Assembly: GCA_020630095.1 (NCBI GenBank)
Contig: JAHDCD010000006.1
Coordinates: 86,666-150,665 of the forward strand
Source of the DNA: Rickettsiales bacterium
GTDB taxonomy: Bacteria > Pseudomonadota > Alphaproteobacteria > Rickettsiales > UBA8987
Reading direction: 5' to 3'
Length of the DNA: 64,000 bases
The notes beneath the pieces were generated by a model. That model was not told the DNA's origin. It did no database searches and worked only from the letters and a program-made list of their open reading frames with translations. The position numbers and the translations under genes were made by a program. Positions 1-8,997 of the stretch are shown piece after piece (within the stretch, counting starts at the first letter, position 1; the number at the start of each line of letters is the position of its first letter).

Positions 1-2
1 AA

Positions 3-2252
3 ATATCCTCGATTCAGAAAAGACTCTTAGAGAAATTATATTTCAAAGGTAATGAAACCATACGCATACCAGATGCAGCCATACGTTTATTTATGAACAA
101 GGGGGTGGTAAAAGATGATAGATTAACATCATTATACTATACAGAAAAAACCTCAGAAAATCTATATAGACTAAGAATTCGTTGGCGCGCATCTTCTGAA
201 AATAAAGAAATCAACTTAGATACAAGGTTGCGCAATTACCTAGAAAAATTCTCTGAAACTCATAACATTACTGGTGAAAATGAAGAGCTACCATTTACCG
301 CAGACCATAATGATAGCCGCTTCACTATCCGCTTATCAAACCTATCTGAAAAACAAGTAGAACTTTTTAGAGAAGGTTTAAAAGAAAACGCACTGGAAAT
401 AAGATACCTTAATATACACACAGAGACTTTTTTAGAAGATTCCAGTATATCTCATATACTTCAAAGACATTCTGTTCTTAACTTCGATAAAGCTAAAGGC
501 TTATTAAATACAAAAGAAGAATTCGAATTACGTAAAACTCAGGCAAAATTTATTGGCAATATTTTTGTACACAAAGCAATTGCAAGCTTAATAGGCAAAG
601 GAGCCGCTATAATAGAAGGTGCAATAACTCAGAATCCTTTCATAATTATAGGGCAATCTTTAGCCGCATCTGGTGTAGGTTTATATTTAGGTTCAACTCT
701 TGATGAAAAAGCGCAAACCGCGCATGACATTTCACACGCCATATATACTGACATGCACTCTTATATTAAGACTGAAAATGAAGAAGAAAAAACCAGTACA
801 AAAAATCTAATAACAAAAGCAATTTCTATAAGAAACTTTAAACGCACTCAATCTCCTATATTGCAAGATATCTTATCTATATGCGGTTCTATGGGTTACA
901 TAAGTTTAGGTATAAAATATGCTAAAGAATCACCTGCAATAGCAACATTAATGTTCACTCTAGCTGGCAATATCATTCAGAATTATGGCTCTAGGTTAAC
1001 CGCTCATTTTGGCAATAGTATAAATGTAGATTTCGACTCTGTGGCTGAAAATGTAAGAAATGCTGCAAATGAGAAGCTTAATATAAAACCGGTAACAGAA
1101 ATGCTAAAAAACATAAATAAGCATAGCGGTTTCAGTAACATAACACACTCAACTTTACTAACTATAAAAGCCCTTACAAAAACCAATCCCATTGAGGCTA
1201 TTACTACTTTAACAACTGCTTATGGCGAAGCTGTCAAAGGTAAGTATCTTGTTTCGCATGATACTCACCATACCTCACAAGGGATTTTTGCATTAGATAT
1301 TGGAAATGAAATTTTAAAGTCAGATACACACCTATCTACATTAATAACAAATTATAAAGAATTCTCAAAAGACCCTAAAAATGTAGAACCTATAATTGAT
1401 GAAGAAAATCTTGAATTAATGAGCCAAATAGCGACCTCTTATGAAGGTGTATTAGCTTATCAAGATACTTCAACAAAACTCTCTGAGTATATTAGAGGAA
1501 AAATTACCGAAGAAAATTTAATCCATAAAACTCACTCTTCTTGTGTTTGTTTTGAAGAGTCTCTTGTTGATACTGAAGCTCATATAACGGCTAGTTTAGT
1601 TAAAGCCGATGCTGTAAGCTATCGTCAATCTCAGGGTAAAAATGTTCGTCAAATAATAGGTTCATCTAAGCCTAGAGCAAAACCTTCACTAACCCTTACT
1701 CTAGAAAAATCTATAAATTCTGAGCAAGATATAATGCTTTATTTCACCAAAGAAATTAACACCGAAACAAAACAAACTCTAGATGAAGTAGCACTGTATC
1801 TATCGCTTACTGAGTTATTACACGAACATAACATTCCAACTAAATCATTAGAAAGGGCTTTCAATGTAGGACGAGGAAAAGGCAAATATAGCTTAAACTT
1901 AGTAGAGCTAGCAAATGAGCTAAATGGTTTGAAGCCTGAATATAGTAGCTTTGGAATTGACATCATTAAAACACACCTTAATGGCATTATATCTGAAGAA
2001 GATATGGACAAAGCTTTCAATAAAGAAAATGTAGAAAAACTGGTTAACGGTGACTCGCAACGAAATGTTATAAAATTAAAACAACGTGGTCAGCAAGATC
2101 CCGTAAGCTATTCAATGCGCCTTCATCCTAAAACATTGAAAATAGTAGGCTATAGAACAGCTAAACAAGAGCATGAATTAAAACCTACGCAAACTCTTCA
2201 TCAGAAATTTAAAATAAATAAACCTAATATCGAACAGGATATTTCTATATAG
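3..2252 (+). CDS. Large hypothetical protein, 5' end cut by window edge
   Basis: I recognise no family. The first ATG is at 93, but the frame stays open to the left edge and the codons before the ATG read as plausible protein (NETIRIPDAAIRLFM), so the true start probably lies outside the window and the gene is partial here. From the ATG, about 719 residues are visible. They are mostly polar and helical, with two stretches rich in Gly, Ala and Ile near residues 163-200 and 265-297 that could be membrane-associated hairpins. The 3' end overlaps the convergent leftward neighbour by 8 bases. It adjoins a block of lineage-specific unknown genes. An effector or surface-associated role is conceivable but not shown. 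Confidence 0.6.
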   Translation: MSSIQKRLLEKLYFKGNETIRIPDAAIRLFMNKGVVKDDRLTSLYYTEKTSENLYRLRIRWRASSENKEINLDTRLRNYLEKFSETHNITGENEELPFTADHNDSRFTIRLSNLSEKQVELFREGLKENALEIRYLNIHTETFLEDSSISHILQRHSVLNFDKAKGLLNTKEEFELRKTQAKFIGNIFVHKAIASLIGKGAAIIEGAITQNPFIIIGQSLAASGVGLYLGSTLDEKAQTAHDISHAIYTDMHSYIKTENEEEKTSTKNLITKAISIRNFKRTQSPILQDILSICGSMGYISLGIKYAKESPAIATLMFTLAGNIIQNYGSRLTAHFGNSINVDFDSVAENVRNAANEKLNIKPVTEMLKNINKHSGFSNITHSTLLTIKALTKTNPIEAITTLTTAYGEAVKGKYLVSHDTHHTSQGIFALDIGNEILKSDTHLSTLITNYKEFSKDPKNVEPIIDEENLELMSQIATSYEGVLAYQDTSTKLSEYIRGKITEENLIHKTHSSCVCFEESLVDTEAHITASLVKADAVSYRQSQGKNVRQIIGSSKPRAKPSLTLTLEKSINSEQDIMLYFTKEINTETKQTLDEVALYLSLTELLHEHNIPTKSLERAFNVGRGKGKYSLNLVELANELNGLKPEYSSFGIDIIKTHLNGIISEEDMDKAFNKENVEKLVNGDSQRNVIKLKQRGQQDPVSYSMRLHPKTLKIVGYRTAKQEHELKPTQTLHQKFKINKPNIEQDISI

Positions 2253-2925
2253 ACTTACCCTGGTCTTGCGAATCTTTATCACCAAATATAGATGATGTAA
2301 CACCAGAAACAATTGATGAGAATTTCTCAGCTAAACCTGAAGGCTTAGATACATCTTTCATAACCGCTTTTAAATATTGTGGCGTAATATTACCATGCAC
2401 ATTAAGCGCTTTAATTGAATTCTTAACTACAGATTTCACTGCAGTTTGTACAGCCTCGCCAAATGTTCTATAAATAGCCGCCGCTTGTGCAATAGCTTCT
2501 TGGATAGCAGCCTCTACCTTTGGTAAATTCTTTAATAAATCAGGATTTTTCTCAAATAATTTAATTTCAGCATCCGTAAGTGCATTAGAAAAGAATTTAC
2601 TAGCTTGAGCAATTTTTTCACCAGCTAAAGAAACCCTACTTTTCTTATAAGAACCATTAATTTTCTCTATTACAAAAACTCCACGTATACGTGCTGTAAC
2701 CGCAGTACCTACAGTTGCCGCAACACCCATAATCTGAGCTTCTAATTGACGCTTCTTACGCTTGTCAAAAGCCGCCTTAAGCTCTGGGTCTTTAGGTTCA
2801 GCCTCGATAATTTTATTCTCTATCGCATCAAGACATTTAAGAATATAATCCTTAGTCTCATCTACATAGTTTTTGAGAATTATCTTAGTGTTCTCTTCGT
2901 TGTTATTTTCAAAAGTTGTTGTCAT
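2245..2925 (-). CDS. Hypothetical protein, 226 aa
   Basis: No family recognised. The protein is helical and Ala/Lys-rich. One Ala/Val-rich stretch near residues 66-86 could be a weak membrane segment. The second half (about 90-210) looks like amphipathic helices. The ATG at 2925 overlaps the stop of the upstream leftward gene in an ATGA arrangement, so the two are probably translationally coupled and co-transcribed. The 3' end runs 8 bases into the convergent partial gene. It belongs to the accessory block at 2245-7557. Confidence 0.6.
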   Translation of the reverse strand: MTTTFENNNEENTKIILKNYVDETKDYILKCLDAIENKIIEAEPKDPELKAAFDKRKKRQLEAQIMGVAATVGTAVTARIRGVFVIEKINGSYKKSRVSLAGEKIAQASKFFSNALTDAEIKLFEKNPDLLKNLPKVEAAIQEAIAQAAAIYRTFGEAVQTAVKSVVKNSIKALNVHGNITPQYLKAVMKDVSKPSGLAEKFSSIVSGVTSSIFGDKDSQDQGKSI

Positions 2926-3851
2926 GCTTGCATTGCCTCCACCCTATCTTGTGGCTCAGATATTTTCATACCTAAATGTTCAGCTAAATCGTGAATATCG
3001 CCTGTAATACGCGTTGCAGAACGCATATAATCTAAATAATACTCCCTCTTATCTTCGTCTTTTAAATCTTCATGATTCTTAGACGCGGTAACCTCTAAAT
3101 CGTAATCACCATCTCTTGCATATTTATCTAATAACTTACTCAAGCCTAAGCTGTTCTTTATGCTCCCAAAAATGGACATAGACATCTTAAATAAATTATT
3201 CTCTTTAGAATTCTTCTTAGATTCCATTTTGATATCTTGAGAAGTAGCATCCATAAATTCTCTACATCTTCTGCCACTAAAAATCTTATCAAGCCTACCT
3301 AGGTTTACAGTAATATTATCGGAACCATTACTATCATATATGGTAAATGCACTTGGCGTTTCAAACTCTGAAAGCTTTGGCTCAACACCTTTAGCGGTAA
3401 TAAATCCATATCTTCTAAGTTGGCGTAACAAGAAGTTACTAGAACGTTTTGTACTAACACCTGTAAGCGCATAAATTTCTGAACCAGATATAACACCACG
3501 CGTAGCAGTAGCAAAATAAGCATCACCACCTACTCTAGGTTCATTACCATGAGTAGAATTACTATGCGAAGCTTCCGTTAATTTCTTAAATGCATCGGTA
3601 AACTTACTCTTAGCATCATTCGCCAAATAATTTTCTAAATCCTCAACACGCCTGCCACCTTCAAACAACTCCGGATGACTCTTAAGTTGGTTTTGCAATA
3701 TAATTGCCACCTGCTTTTCAGCTCTATTCATTTTGTAACGAGAAAGGTCCGTATAGATATTTTTTAAAAGCGCACGCAACCATTCCACTTCAATAGAGTA
3801 GCTAAGCCTAGTTTCTGTAGGCGCAATTATTTTTTGATTACTTAAATGCAT
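2922..3851 (-). CDS. Hypothetical protein with possible winged-helix segment
   Basis: The frame is open from a TTG at 3884, but the ATG at 3851 is preferred because GGGAGG lies just upstream, although the spacing is short (3 bases). This gives about 309 residues. Near residues 59-65 it has HPELFEG, a motif also found in both PfkB-like neighbours (HPELWEG, VPDLWEA). Residues about 122-155 (SGSEIYAL through GFITAKG) look like a DNA-binding winged helix, with helix, turn, Arg-rich recognition helix and wing. That is inference from pattern only. The stop overlaps the start of the next gene by 4 bases. Confidence 0.6.
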   Translation of the reverse strand: MHLSNQKIIAPTETRLSYSIEVEWLRALLKNIYTDLSRYKMNRAEKQVAIILQNQLKSHPELFEGGRRVEDLENYLANDAKSKFTDAFKKLTEASHSNSTHGNEPRVGGDAYFATATRGVISGSEIYALTGVSTKRSSNFLLRQLRRYGFITAKGVEPKLSEFETPSAFTIYDSNGSDNITVNLGRLDKIFSGRRCREFMDATSQDIKMESKKNSKENNLFKMSMSIFGSIKNSLGLSKLLDKYARDGDYDLEVTASKNHEDLKDEDKREYYLDYMRSATRITGDIHDLAEHLGMKISEPQDRVEAMQA

Positions 3852-3984
3852 AAACCTCCCATTCTCACAATATAATTCCCCCAAACTATACTGCGTTACT
3901 CCTGCTTTAATCAGGAATAAAATGATTTTCTAAATTGATTCTATCAGTCGAGTCTTAACAAAGCGTTAAGATAATAAAGATTTT

Positions 3985-5865
3985 TTATATACCATAACCA
4001 GCACCTCTTCCATGCTCTTTTATTAGTTCTGATCTTTCTTTAAGAATCTCTATAGACCTTGTTTTTGCATTAGGCTCACCAACATCAGAGCCTTTGTTTT
4101 CTTTCCCCTTTAATTCAGCCAAAAAATTATCCGCAACCTCTTTATCTTCTAATGATAAATTATCCGCTTCTTTTTCAATTAAATTAGCTAAAACTTGCTT
4201 CGGGTCTTGAGCCTGAGCCGCAGGAGCTTTCATACAATCTTGAGCCATAGCCATAGCTACTTGTGATGCAAATTCTTTAGAAAAACCTCTCTTAACTGCA
4301 CCATCAAACGCACCTGTAGCATTATCACCACAACCATTGGGGTATAATATTATACCATGCTCTTTATTATGTGCTTTTTCATTATCTAAAAATTTCTTCT
4401 CTGTATCTGTAAGATTATACAAATCTTTTTCATCTTTAATTACTTCACCAGAAATACTAACTCTAAAGATTTTATCTTCTTCAACTACAAAAGCACCTAA
4501 TTTACCAGCAGATATAAAACCCGTTGGCTTACCAAAACTTTCAACTCTTTGCTTATAAGCATCTGCAACTTCTTGGTTCTCAGGATCAGCTTTAATAATC
4601 TGCTCTTGAAAAGCCTCAATAATTGCTTGTGGGTCGTTCTTATCAACGCCTAGCAATGAGGCTATCTCTTCTTCATTACCATAAACTTTATTAGAGGCTT
4701 TATATAGCTCCATAAAAGTTTCTTTATTCTTTTCAGAATCTTTAATATTGGAAGAAGCCATTGTTTTAAACTCAACATTTGGCTCTTTCGAAAGATCTTC
4801 TAAGGCATATTTTAAACCTTCCTGATTTTTAGTCTTACCTACTAAAGTAAGAGTCATAAAGAAATCAACATTCTTATCAGGATTTTCATAAGCATATTCC
4901 TTTATATGCTCTACATATTCCTTCGTTGTATCAACGCTAAATGCAGAGTCCATATCAACACCGCTAAATTTACCATAAACTCTTTTTGCAGCCGTAACTG
5001 CTTGAAATATTGCAGACTTTGTACTCTCAACACCTTTTTGGATAGGGTCTATTCTATCAATTTTTATATTTTTCTCTGATAATTTCTCTTGTAACTCTTT
5101 ACCTGTTTTATCATCACCAACAGCTGTTAAACCTTCAACTTCAGCGCCAGATATTGCCGAACTAATAATATTTATATTAAGTCCCGTACCACCTACAGCC
5201 ATCTCTAATTCCAGCTCTTTTAAACATTCTTCATATAAATCATGGAATCTCTCAATCGGGTCAGTATTTAGCTTATGATATAAATCTTCCTTTAAATCCT
5301 CTAAAATTTGAAATTCATCATTCTTATCATTATATTCATCAGAACCAGTTTGTAATTTTGATATCTCTTCTTGTAAAATATGAAGCTGACCTAACATCTC
5401 TTCATACCTTACCCTTATCATTTCAGTATCTAGATTCTCTTTATATTCTTGTAACCTAGATTCAAATTCTTCTTTCTCACTAGCTTCCCATAAATCTGGA
5501 ACATGAAATTTAACTGTTTGAATAAATCTATAAAGTCTTGCCTGATTATTAGTTAAACTTCTAAGTGGCTTTTCAGTATCTTCATATACCCACTTATCTT
5601 CACCTTTAACTTTATATAAAAGGTTATACTGACTGTCTTTATCTTCATCAGGCTGAATCGCTTGGTTAAATTCTACAATAGGATAAACTAGCTTTTCTCC
5701 CTCTTTCAAAGGAGCTGTTCCTATTTCACTTATATACGCCTTATCACTAGCATCCGTAAAATAGTTACCCTCAATAACATCTATTAACCATGGCGCAAGG
5801 AAGGTATAGTCTGCGATTGTAGCATTAACTATATAACTTTTATGTGTCTTCCTAAGCTCTGTCAT
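3985..5865 (-). CDS. Divergent PfkB (ribokinase/adenosine-kinase)-like protein, 626 aa
   Basis: This looks like a strongly diverged PfkB-family sugar/nucleoside kinase, about twice the usual 300 residues. Visible marks are GGTGLN at 225-230 (the N-terminal GG-N region), YGNEEEIASLL near 395-405 (compare FGNEEEWELLC in the ordinary adenosine kinase at 50269-51198), a SAGKLGAFVV strand near 452-461, and NGCGDNATGAF at 510-520. The last keeps the GxGD anion-hole/catalytic-base pattern, with Asp514. Extra sequence sits between residues 40 and 220, including a coiled-coil-like stretch and VPDLWEA. Activity and substrate are unknown. It lies 36 bases downstream of its paralogue at 5902-7557. Confidence 0.65.
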   Translation of the reverse strand: MTELRKTHKSYIVNATIADYTFLAPWLIDVIEGNYFTDASDKAYISEIGTAPLKEGEKLVYPIVEFNQAIQPDEDKDSQYNLLYKVKGEDKWVYEDTEKPLRSLTNNQARLYRFIQTVKFHVPDLWEASEKEEFESRLQEYKENLDTEMIRVRYEEMLGQLHILQEEISKLQTGSDEYNDKNDEFQILEDLKEDLYHKLNTDPIERFHDLYEECLKELELEMAVGGTGLNINIISSAISGAEVEGLTAVGDDKTGKELQEKLSEKNIKIDRIDPIQKGVESTKSAIFQAVTAAKRVYGKFSGVDMDSAFSVDTTKEYVEHIKEYAYENPDKNVDFFMTLTLVGKTKNQEGLKYALEDLSKEPNVEFKTMASSNIKDSEKNKETFMELYKASNKVYGNEEEIASLLGVDKNDPQAIIEAFQEQIIKADPENQEVADAYKQRVESFGKPTGFISAGKLGAFVVEEDKIFRVSISGEVIKDEKDLYNLTDTEKKFLDNEKAHNKEHGIILYPNGCGDNATGAFDGAVKRGFSKEFASQVAMAMAQDCMKAPAAQAQDPKQVLANLIEKEADNLSLEDKEVADNFLAELKGKENKGSDVGEPNAKTRSIEILKERSELIKEHGRGAGYGI

Positions 5866-5901
5866 TTTTAAATATTATATATTCTCTTTATTAAAAAAGG
5901 G

Positions 5902-7557
5902 TTAACTAACTGAAAGAAAGTCATTAGAAGCAGATACCACACTCTGTGGGCCATGTCTAAACTGCGCATCTGTAACCACCCCACTTTCAACTTCCATTGA
6001 ATTAGCCATTTCTATAAGACTAACCATATCGTACTGCTCAATCTGTTCCTTTCTTACCCTAAGACGCTTAGAAAAGAATTCATTAACCACCTTTTCTGCC
6101 TCCTCTTCACTTGGGTACGGCATTGGTGTTTTCATAGCTTCTTGAGCCATCGCCATAGAAAATCTTAAAGCATCTCTAACATTCAAACCCGCCATTACTG
6201 CTTTATCGAATATGCCATTAGCCGTATCACCCGCACCACTTGCATACCTAATAGTTTTTTTATCAGATTCCATCTCATTTATCCAATCAATCTCTTTTGG
6301 TGATATATTGTACAAATAACCTGAATCTTGTTCTAAGATCATTGCTTCGGCTGTAACTCTAATTATTTCATCTTCAGTAATATAAAGAGCTCCCATTTTA
6401 CCGCATGTAACAAATGCATGAGGTTTACCAAAATTTTCTATTCTTTGCTCATAAGCCTTTTCAAGACCTTTCTCATTCTGAGATTTATGCTTAAAAGACC
6501 TATCAAGCGGCATAAACTTATACCTATCTTCTTTAACTAGAGAAATTTCACCAGAATCTTTATTTATTAAAGCATCTGGATTTTTTAAAAGTATTTCATC
6601 CTTAACAGCATCAGCTATTTTTTTTAAACTAGTTTTATCTTCCTCTAAAAGAAATGCGAACTCCTTATGGTTACCCATTACTCTATCAGCACATCTAAGC
6701 CTATTAGTATAGCCAATTCTGTTATTAACAATATCCTGCTCATCAGATGATGTTACTAAGCAAGCGCTAACATTTCCTCTCGAAAGTACATCATTAACTA
6801 ATGAGTTCACCCCTTCTCTATCTTTACACTTACCTTCATATGTTAAACTATGAACAAAACTGTAGCTTCTATTAACATCTTTTATCATTCCTGATAAATT
6901 ACTTTTTACCCCCTCAACTCTATTCATAGATAAATGCTCATCTGCAGAACCAATCTTTGCAAAACCTCTATGGTGTAGCCCTTGCATAGCTACTGAAAGC
7001 AATGTTCTAGTTCCCTCAACAGCCGATGATGCACCTGTAAGGTAATTAATAAAACCTTTATCTTCTAATTGTTTTTCACACCCAGATCCAAAAAAACCTG
7101 AGCCTAAACCTGTAATAGAATATTTTTTTAAACCGATAGCCTCATCAAAAATACTCCCCGCTAAAACAGAATTTAATGCCGACCCTGCAACAAAAAATTT
7201 TAACGCTCCAATTTCAACGCATCTTTCAGCTGCTTCATATAGTTCATCCCTTTCACTTTCAGTTAAAATATCTGTAAGCTCCTCCTTACCTTCGCCCTCC
7301 CATAATTCAGGGTGCTTCTTTTTTAATTTAACAATTATTTCTGATAATTCTCTCTGAAATTCGCATCTTACACCATCATCTGTTTTTGGATTCGGTGATG
7401 GATTGAACAACCTACCAATCCATTCCAAAACTTTATTGGGCTCTTTATTATGTCTAAATAAGCCGTCAAACCAAGGTGCATTTAAGCCTACCTCGGCATT
7501 AGATGAGAACAGAACTATTTCATCAATTCCTTTTTTATTTCCTTTAGGGCTTACCAA
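5902..7557 (-). CDS. Divergent PfkB (ribokinase/adenosine-kinase)-like protein, 551 aa
   Basis: Second PfkB-like paralogue. AGSALNS at 124-130 matches the AGGSVANS of the window's adenosine kinase, MGNHKEFAFLL at 294-304 matches FGNEEEWELL, TCGKMGALYI at 384-393 matches the following strand, and SGAGDTANGIF at 440-450 keeps the GAGD catalytic motif. HPELWEG near 82-88 is shared with two neighbours. The start is a TTG at 7557, chosen because GGTGGGAGGT lies 7 bases upstream, the best ribosome-binding site in the block. It is probably first in a leftward operon with 3985-5865. Whether it phosphorylates anything is unknown, since the substrate-binding half is poorly conserved. Confidence 0.65.
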   Translation of the reverse strand: MVSPKGNKKGIDEIVLFSSNAEVGLNAPWFDGLFRHNKEPNKVLEWIGRLFNPSPNPKTDDGVRCEFQRELSEIIVKLKKKHPELWEGEGKEELTDILTESERDELYEAAERCVEIGALKFFVAGSALNSVLAGSIFDEAIGLKKYSITGLGSGFFGSGCEKQLEDKGFINYLTGASSAVEGTRTLLSVAMQGLHHRGFAKIGSADEHLSMNRVEGVKSNLSGMIKDVNRSYSFVHSLTYEGKCKDREGVNSLVNDVLSRGNVSACLVTSSDEQDIVNNRIGYTNRLRCADRVMGNHKEFAFLLEEDKTSLKKIADAVKDEILLKNPDALINKDSGEISLVKEDRYKFMPLDRSFKHKSQNEKGLEKAYEQRIENFGKPHAFVTCGKMGALYITEDEIIRVTAEAMILEQDSGYLYNISPKEIDWINEMESDKKTIRYASGAGDTANGIFDKAVMAGLNVRDALRFSMAMAQEAMKTPMPYPSEEEAEKVVNEFFSKRLRVRKEQIEQYDMVSLIEMANSMEVESGVVTDAQFRHGPQSVVSASNDFLSVS

Positions 7558-7564
7558 ATATATT

Positions 7565-7574
7565 ACCTCCCACC
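7565..7574 (-). promoter_or_regulatory. Strong Shine-Dalgarno supporting a TTG start
   Basis: On the minus strand GGTGGGAGGT ends 7 bases before the TTG at 7557. It decides the start of the PfkB-like gene in the absence of a nearby in-frame ATG. Confidence 0.6.
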
Positions 7575-7669
7575 TTATATATTAAATGGCAAAGATTAAT
7601 TTTTTATTAACACTTGCAAAAAATGTAAAATTAACAATTGATTAACTATACTCTAGTATACTGATAACA

Positions 7670-7963
7670 ATGGTAAGAAGATTCACAGTAAATTGCGACT
7701 TTGGTGGTCAACAATCCCCTTTTGATGTTTATATTGGCTTACCTAGAACAGGTAACCATCCGCTTCATCATCAGTCAGATTGGCTCTCAAAGGAACGTGG
7801 TGGAGTAATTCCCACATCAGTAATGGATAGCTTTTCTAATCTTCTTAAACTATCTGAAGAAAATGGCGTAGTATTTGAAGATCTATGCGCTTACGCATTA
7901 GAAGAATCTAAAAAGAACGAAGCTCAAGCCGTAGAAGAACAGCAAGAACAACCTCAAGGTTAA
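7670..7963 (+). CDS. DUF2610 family protein
   Basis: A 97-residue protein matching what I know of DUF2610, a small family of unknown function reported mainly from Rickettsiales and relatives. The recognisable core is RRFTVNCDFGGQ at the N-terminus, YIGLPRTGNHPLHHQ, DWLSKERGGVIP near residues 42-53 and a final helical segment with FEDLCAYALEE. The tail is Glu/Gln-rich (EEQQEQPQG). It starts with ATG and is divergent from the PfkB-like operon. Its stop lies directly against the stop of the convergent gap gene, with no intervening base. Confidence 0.7.
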   Translation: MVRRFTVNCDFGGQQSPFDVYIGLPRTGNHPLHHQSDWLSKERGGVIPTSVMDSFSNLLKLSEENGVVFEDLCAYALEESKKNEAQAVEEQQEQPQG

Positions 7964-8962
7964 TTAGCCAACAAGCTTTGCTACATCTAGCATACGGCAC
8001 GAGAAGCCCCACTCATTATCATACCATGAAGCTACACGGAATACACCGCCTTCAACTTGATATGTTTGTGTGGCATCAAATACAGAACTATGTGGGTTAC
8101 CTTCAAAGTCGATAGAAACTAGCTCTTCATCGCAATAAGCTAAAACGCCTTGCATATATGAAGTTGAAGCCTCTTTAATTAATTTATTAATCTCTTCCAA
8201 GTTCGTATCACGTTCAGCAGTAAATACTAAATCTACTAAAGATACATTAGGCGTTGGCACGCGAATAGATGTACCATCAATTTTACCCTGCAATTGCGGA
8301 ATAACTTTACCAAGCGCACGCGCTGCACCAGTTGTTGTAGGAATCATTGATAATGCCGCCGCTCTAGAGCGCCTTCTATCCTTATGAGTACCATCAAGCA
8401 CGCGCTGATCGTTTGTATACGAGTGAATAGTTGTCATAAAACCAGATTTAATGCCGATTTTATCATTTAAAACTTTAGCAACAGGCGCCAAGCAATTCGT
8501 AGTACATGAACCTACTGAAATTACTTTCTCATCGCCTTTTAATATCTCGTTATTAACGCCATAAACCACCATTGCATCCGCATCAGATGATGGCGCAGAA
8601 ATAAGCACCTTCTTAACAGAACCACCTAAATGTCTAGATGCATCCGCATGGCTTTTAAATACGCCAGTACATTCTAGCACAACATCTACATCTGCACTGC
8701 TCCAATCAATTTCTTCAGGATTACCAGTTTGGAAACGTTTAATTTTATGCCCGTCAATAGTAAGGATATCTCCTTTAACAGAGATATCCTTATTTAAACG
8801 ACCCATAATAGAATCATACTTTAATGAATGAACTAGATCATCGTCAGAACGTCTGGCATTAACAGCGGCAACCTCAACGCCCTCCATACGGTGCTCAATA
8901 AAAGCACGCACTACAGATTCGCCAATTCTTCCTAAACCATTTATACCGAGTCTAACTACCAT
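7964..8962 (-). CDS. gap: Glyceraldehyde-3-phosphate dehydrogenase (GapB-like cofactor site)
   Basis: Type I GAPDH of 332 residues. It interconverts glyceraldehyde-3-phosphate and 1,3-bisphosphoglycerate. The Rossmann motif INGLGRIG is at 7-14, the catalytic Cys153 lies in GSCTTNCLAP, HSYTNDQR follows, and WYDNEWGFS is near the C-terminus. After the second strand the usual Asp that holds the adenosine ribose of NAD is absent: VNARRS (34-39) replaces VND. That resembles the Bacillus subtilis GapB type, which prefers NADP and works in gluconeogenesis, so NADP use is inferred. It lies downstream of tkt on the same strand, with a lipoprotein gene between them. Confidence 0.95.
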   Translation of the reverse strand: MVVRLGINGLGRIGESVVRAFIEHRMEGVEVAAVNARRSDDDLVHSLKYDSIMGRLNKDISVKGDILTIDGHKIKRFQTGNPEEIDWSSADVDVVLECTGVFKSHADASRHLGGSVKKVLISAPSSDADAMVVYGVNNEILKGDEKVISVGSCTTNCLAPVAKVLNDKIGIKSGFMTTIHSYTNDQRVLDGTHKDRRRSRAAALSMIPTTTGAARALGKVIPQLQGKIDGTSIRVPTPNVSLVDLVFTAERDTNLEEINKLIKEASTSYMQGVLAYCDEELVSIDFEGNPHSSVFDATQTYQVEGGVFRVASWYDNEWGFSCRMLDVAKLVG

Positions 8963-8997
8963 TTCTTGAATAAATTATGGCAGGTATTTCATACCAC

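Noticed and set aside
3898..3918. Hairpin TCCTG...CAGGA upstream of the gene at 2922-3851
   Set aside because: Only a 5-bp stem with no T run; too weak to call a terminator or regulatory site.
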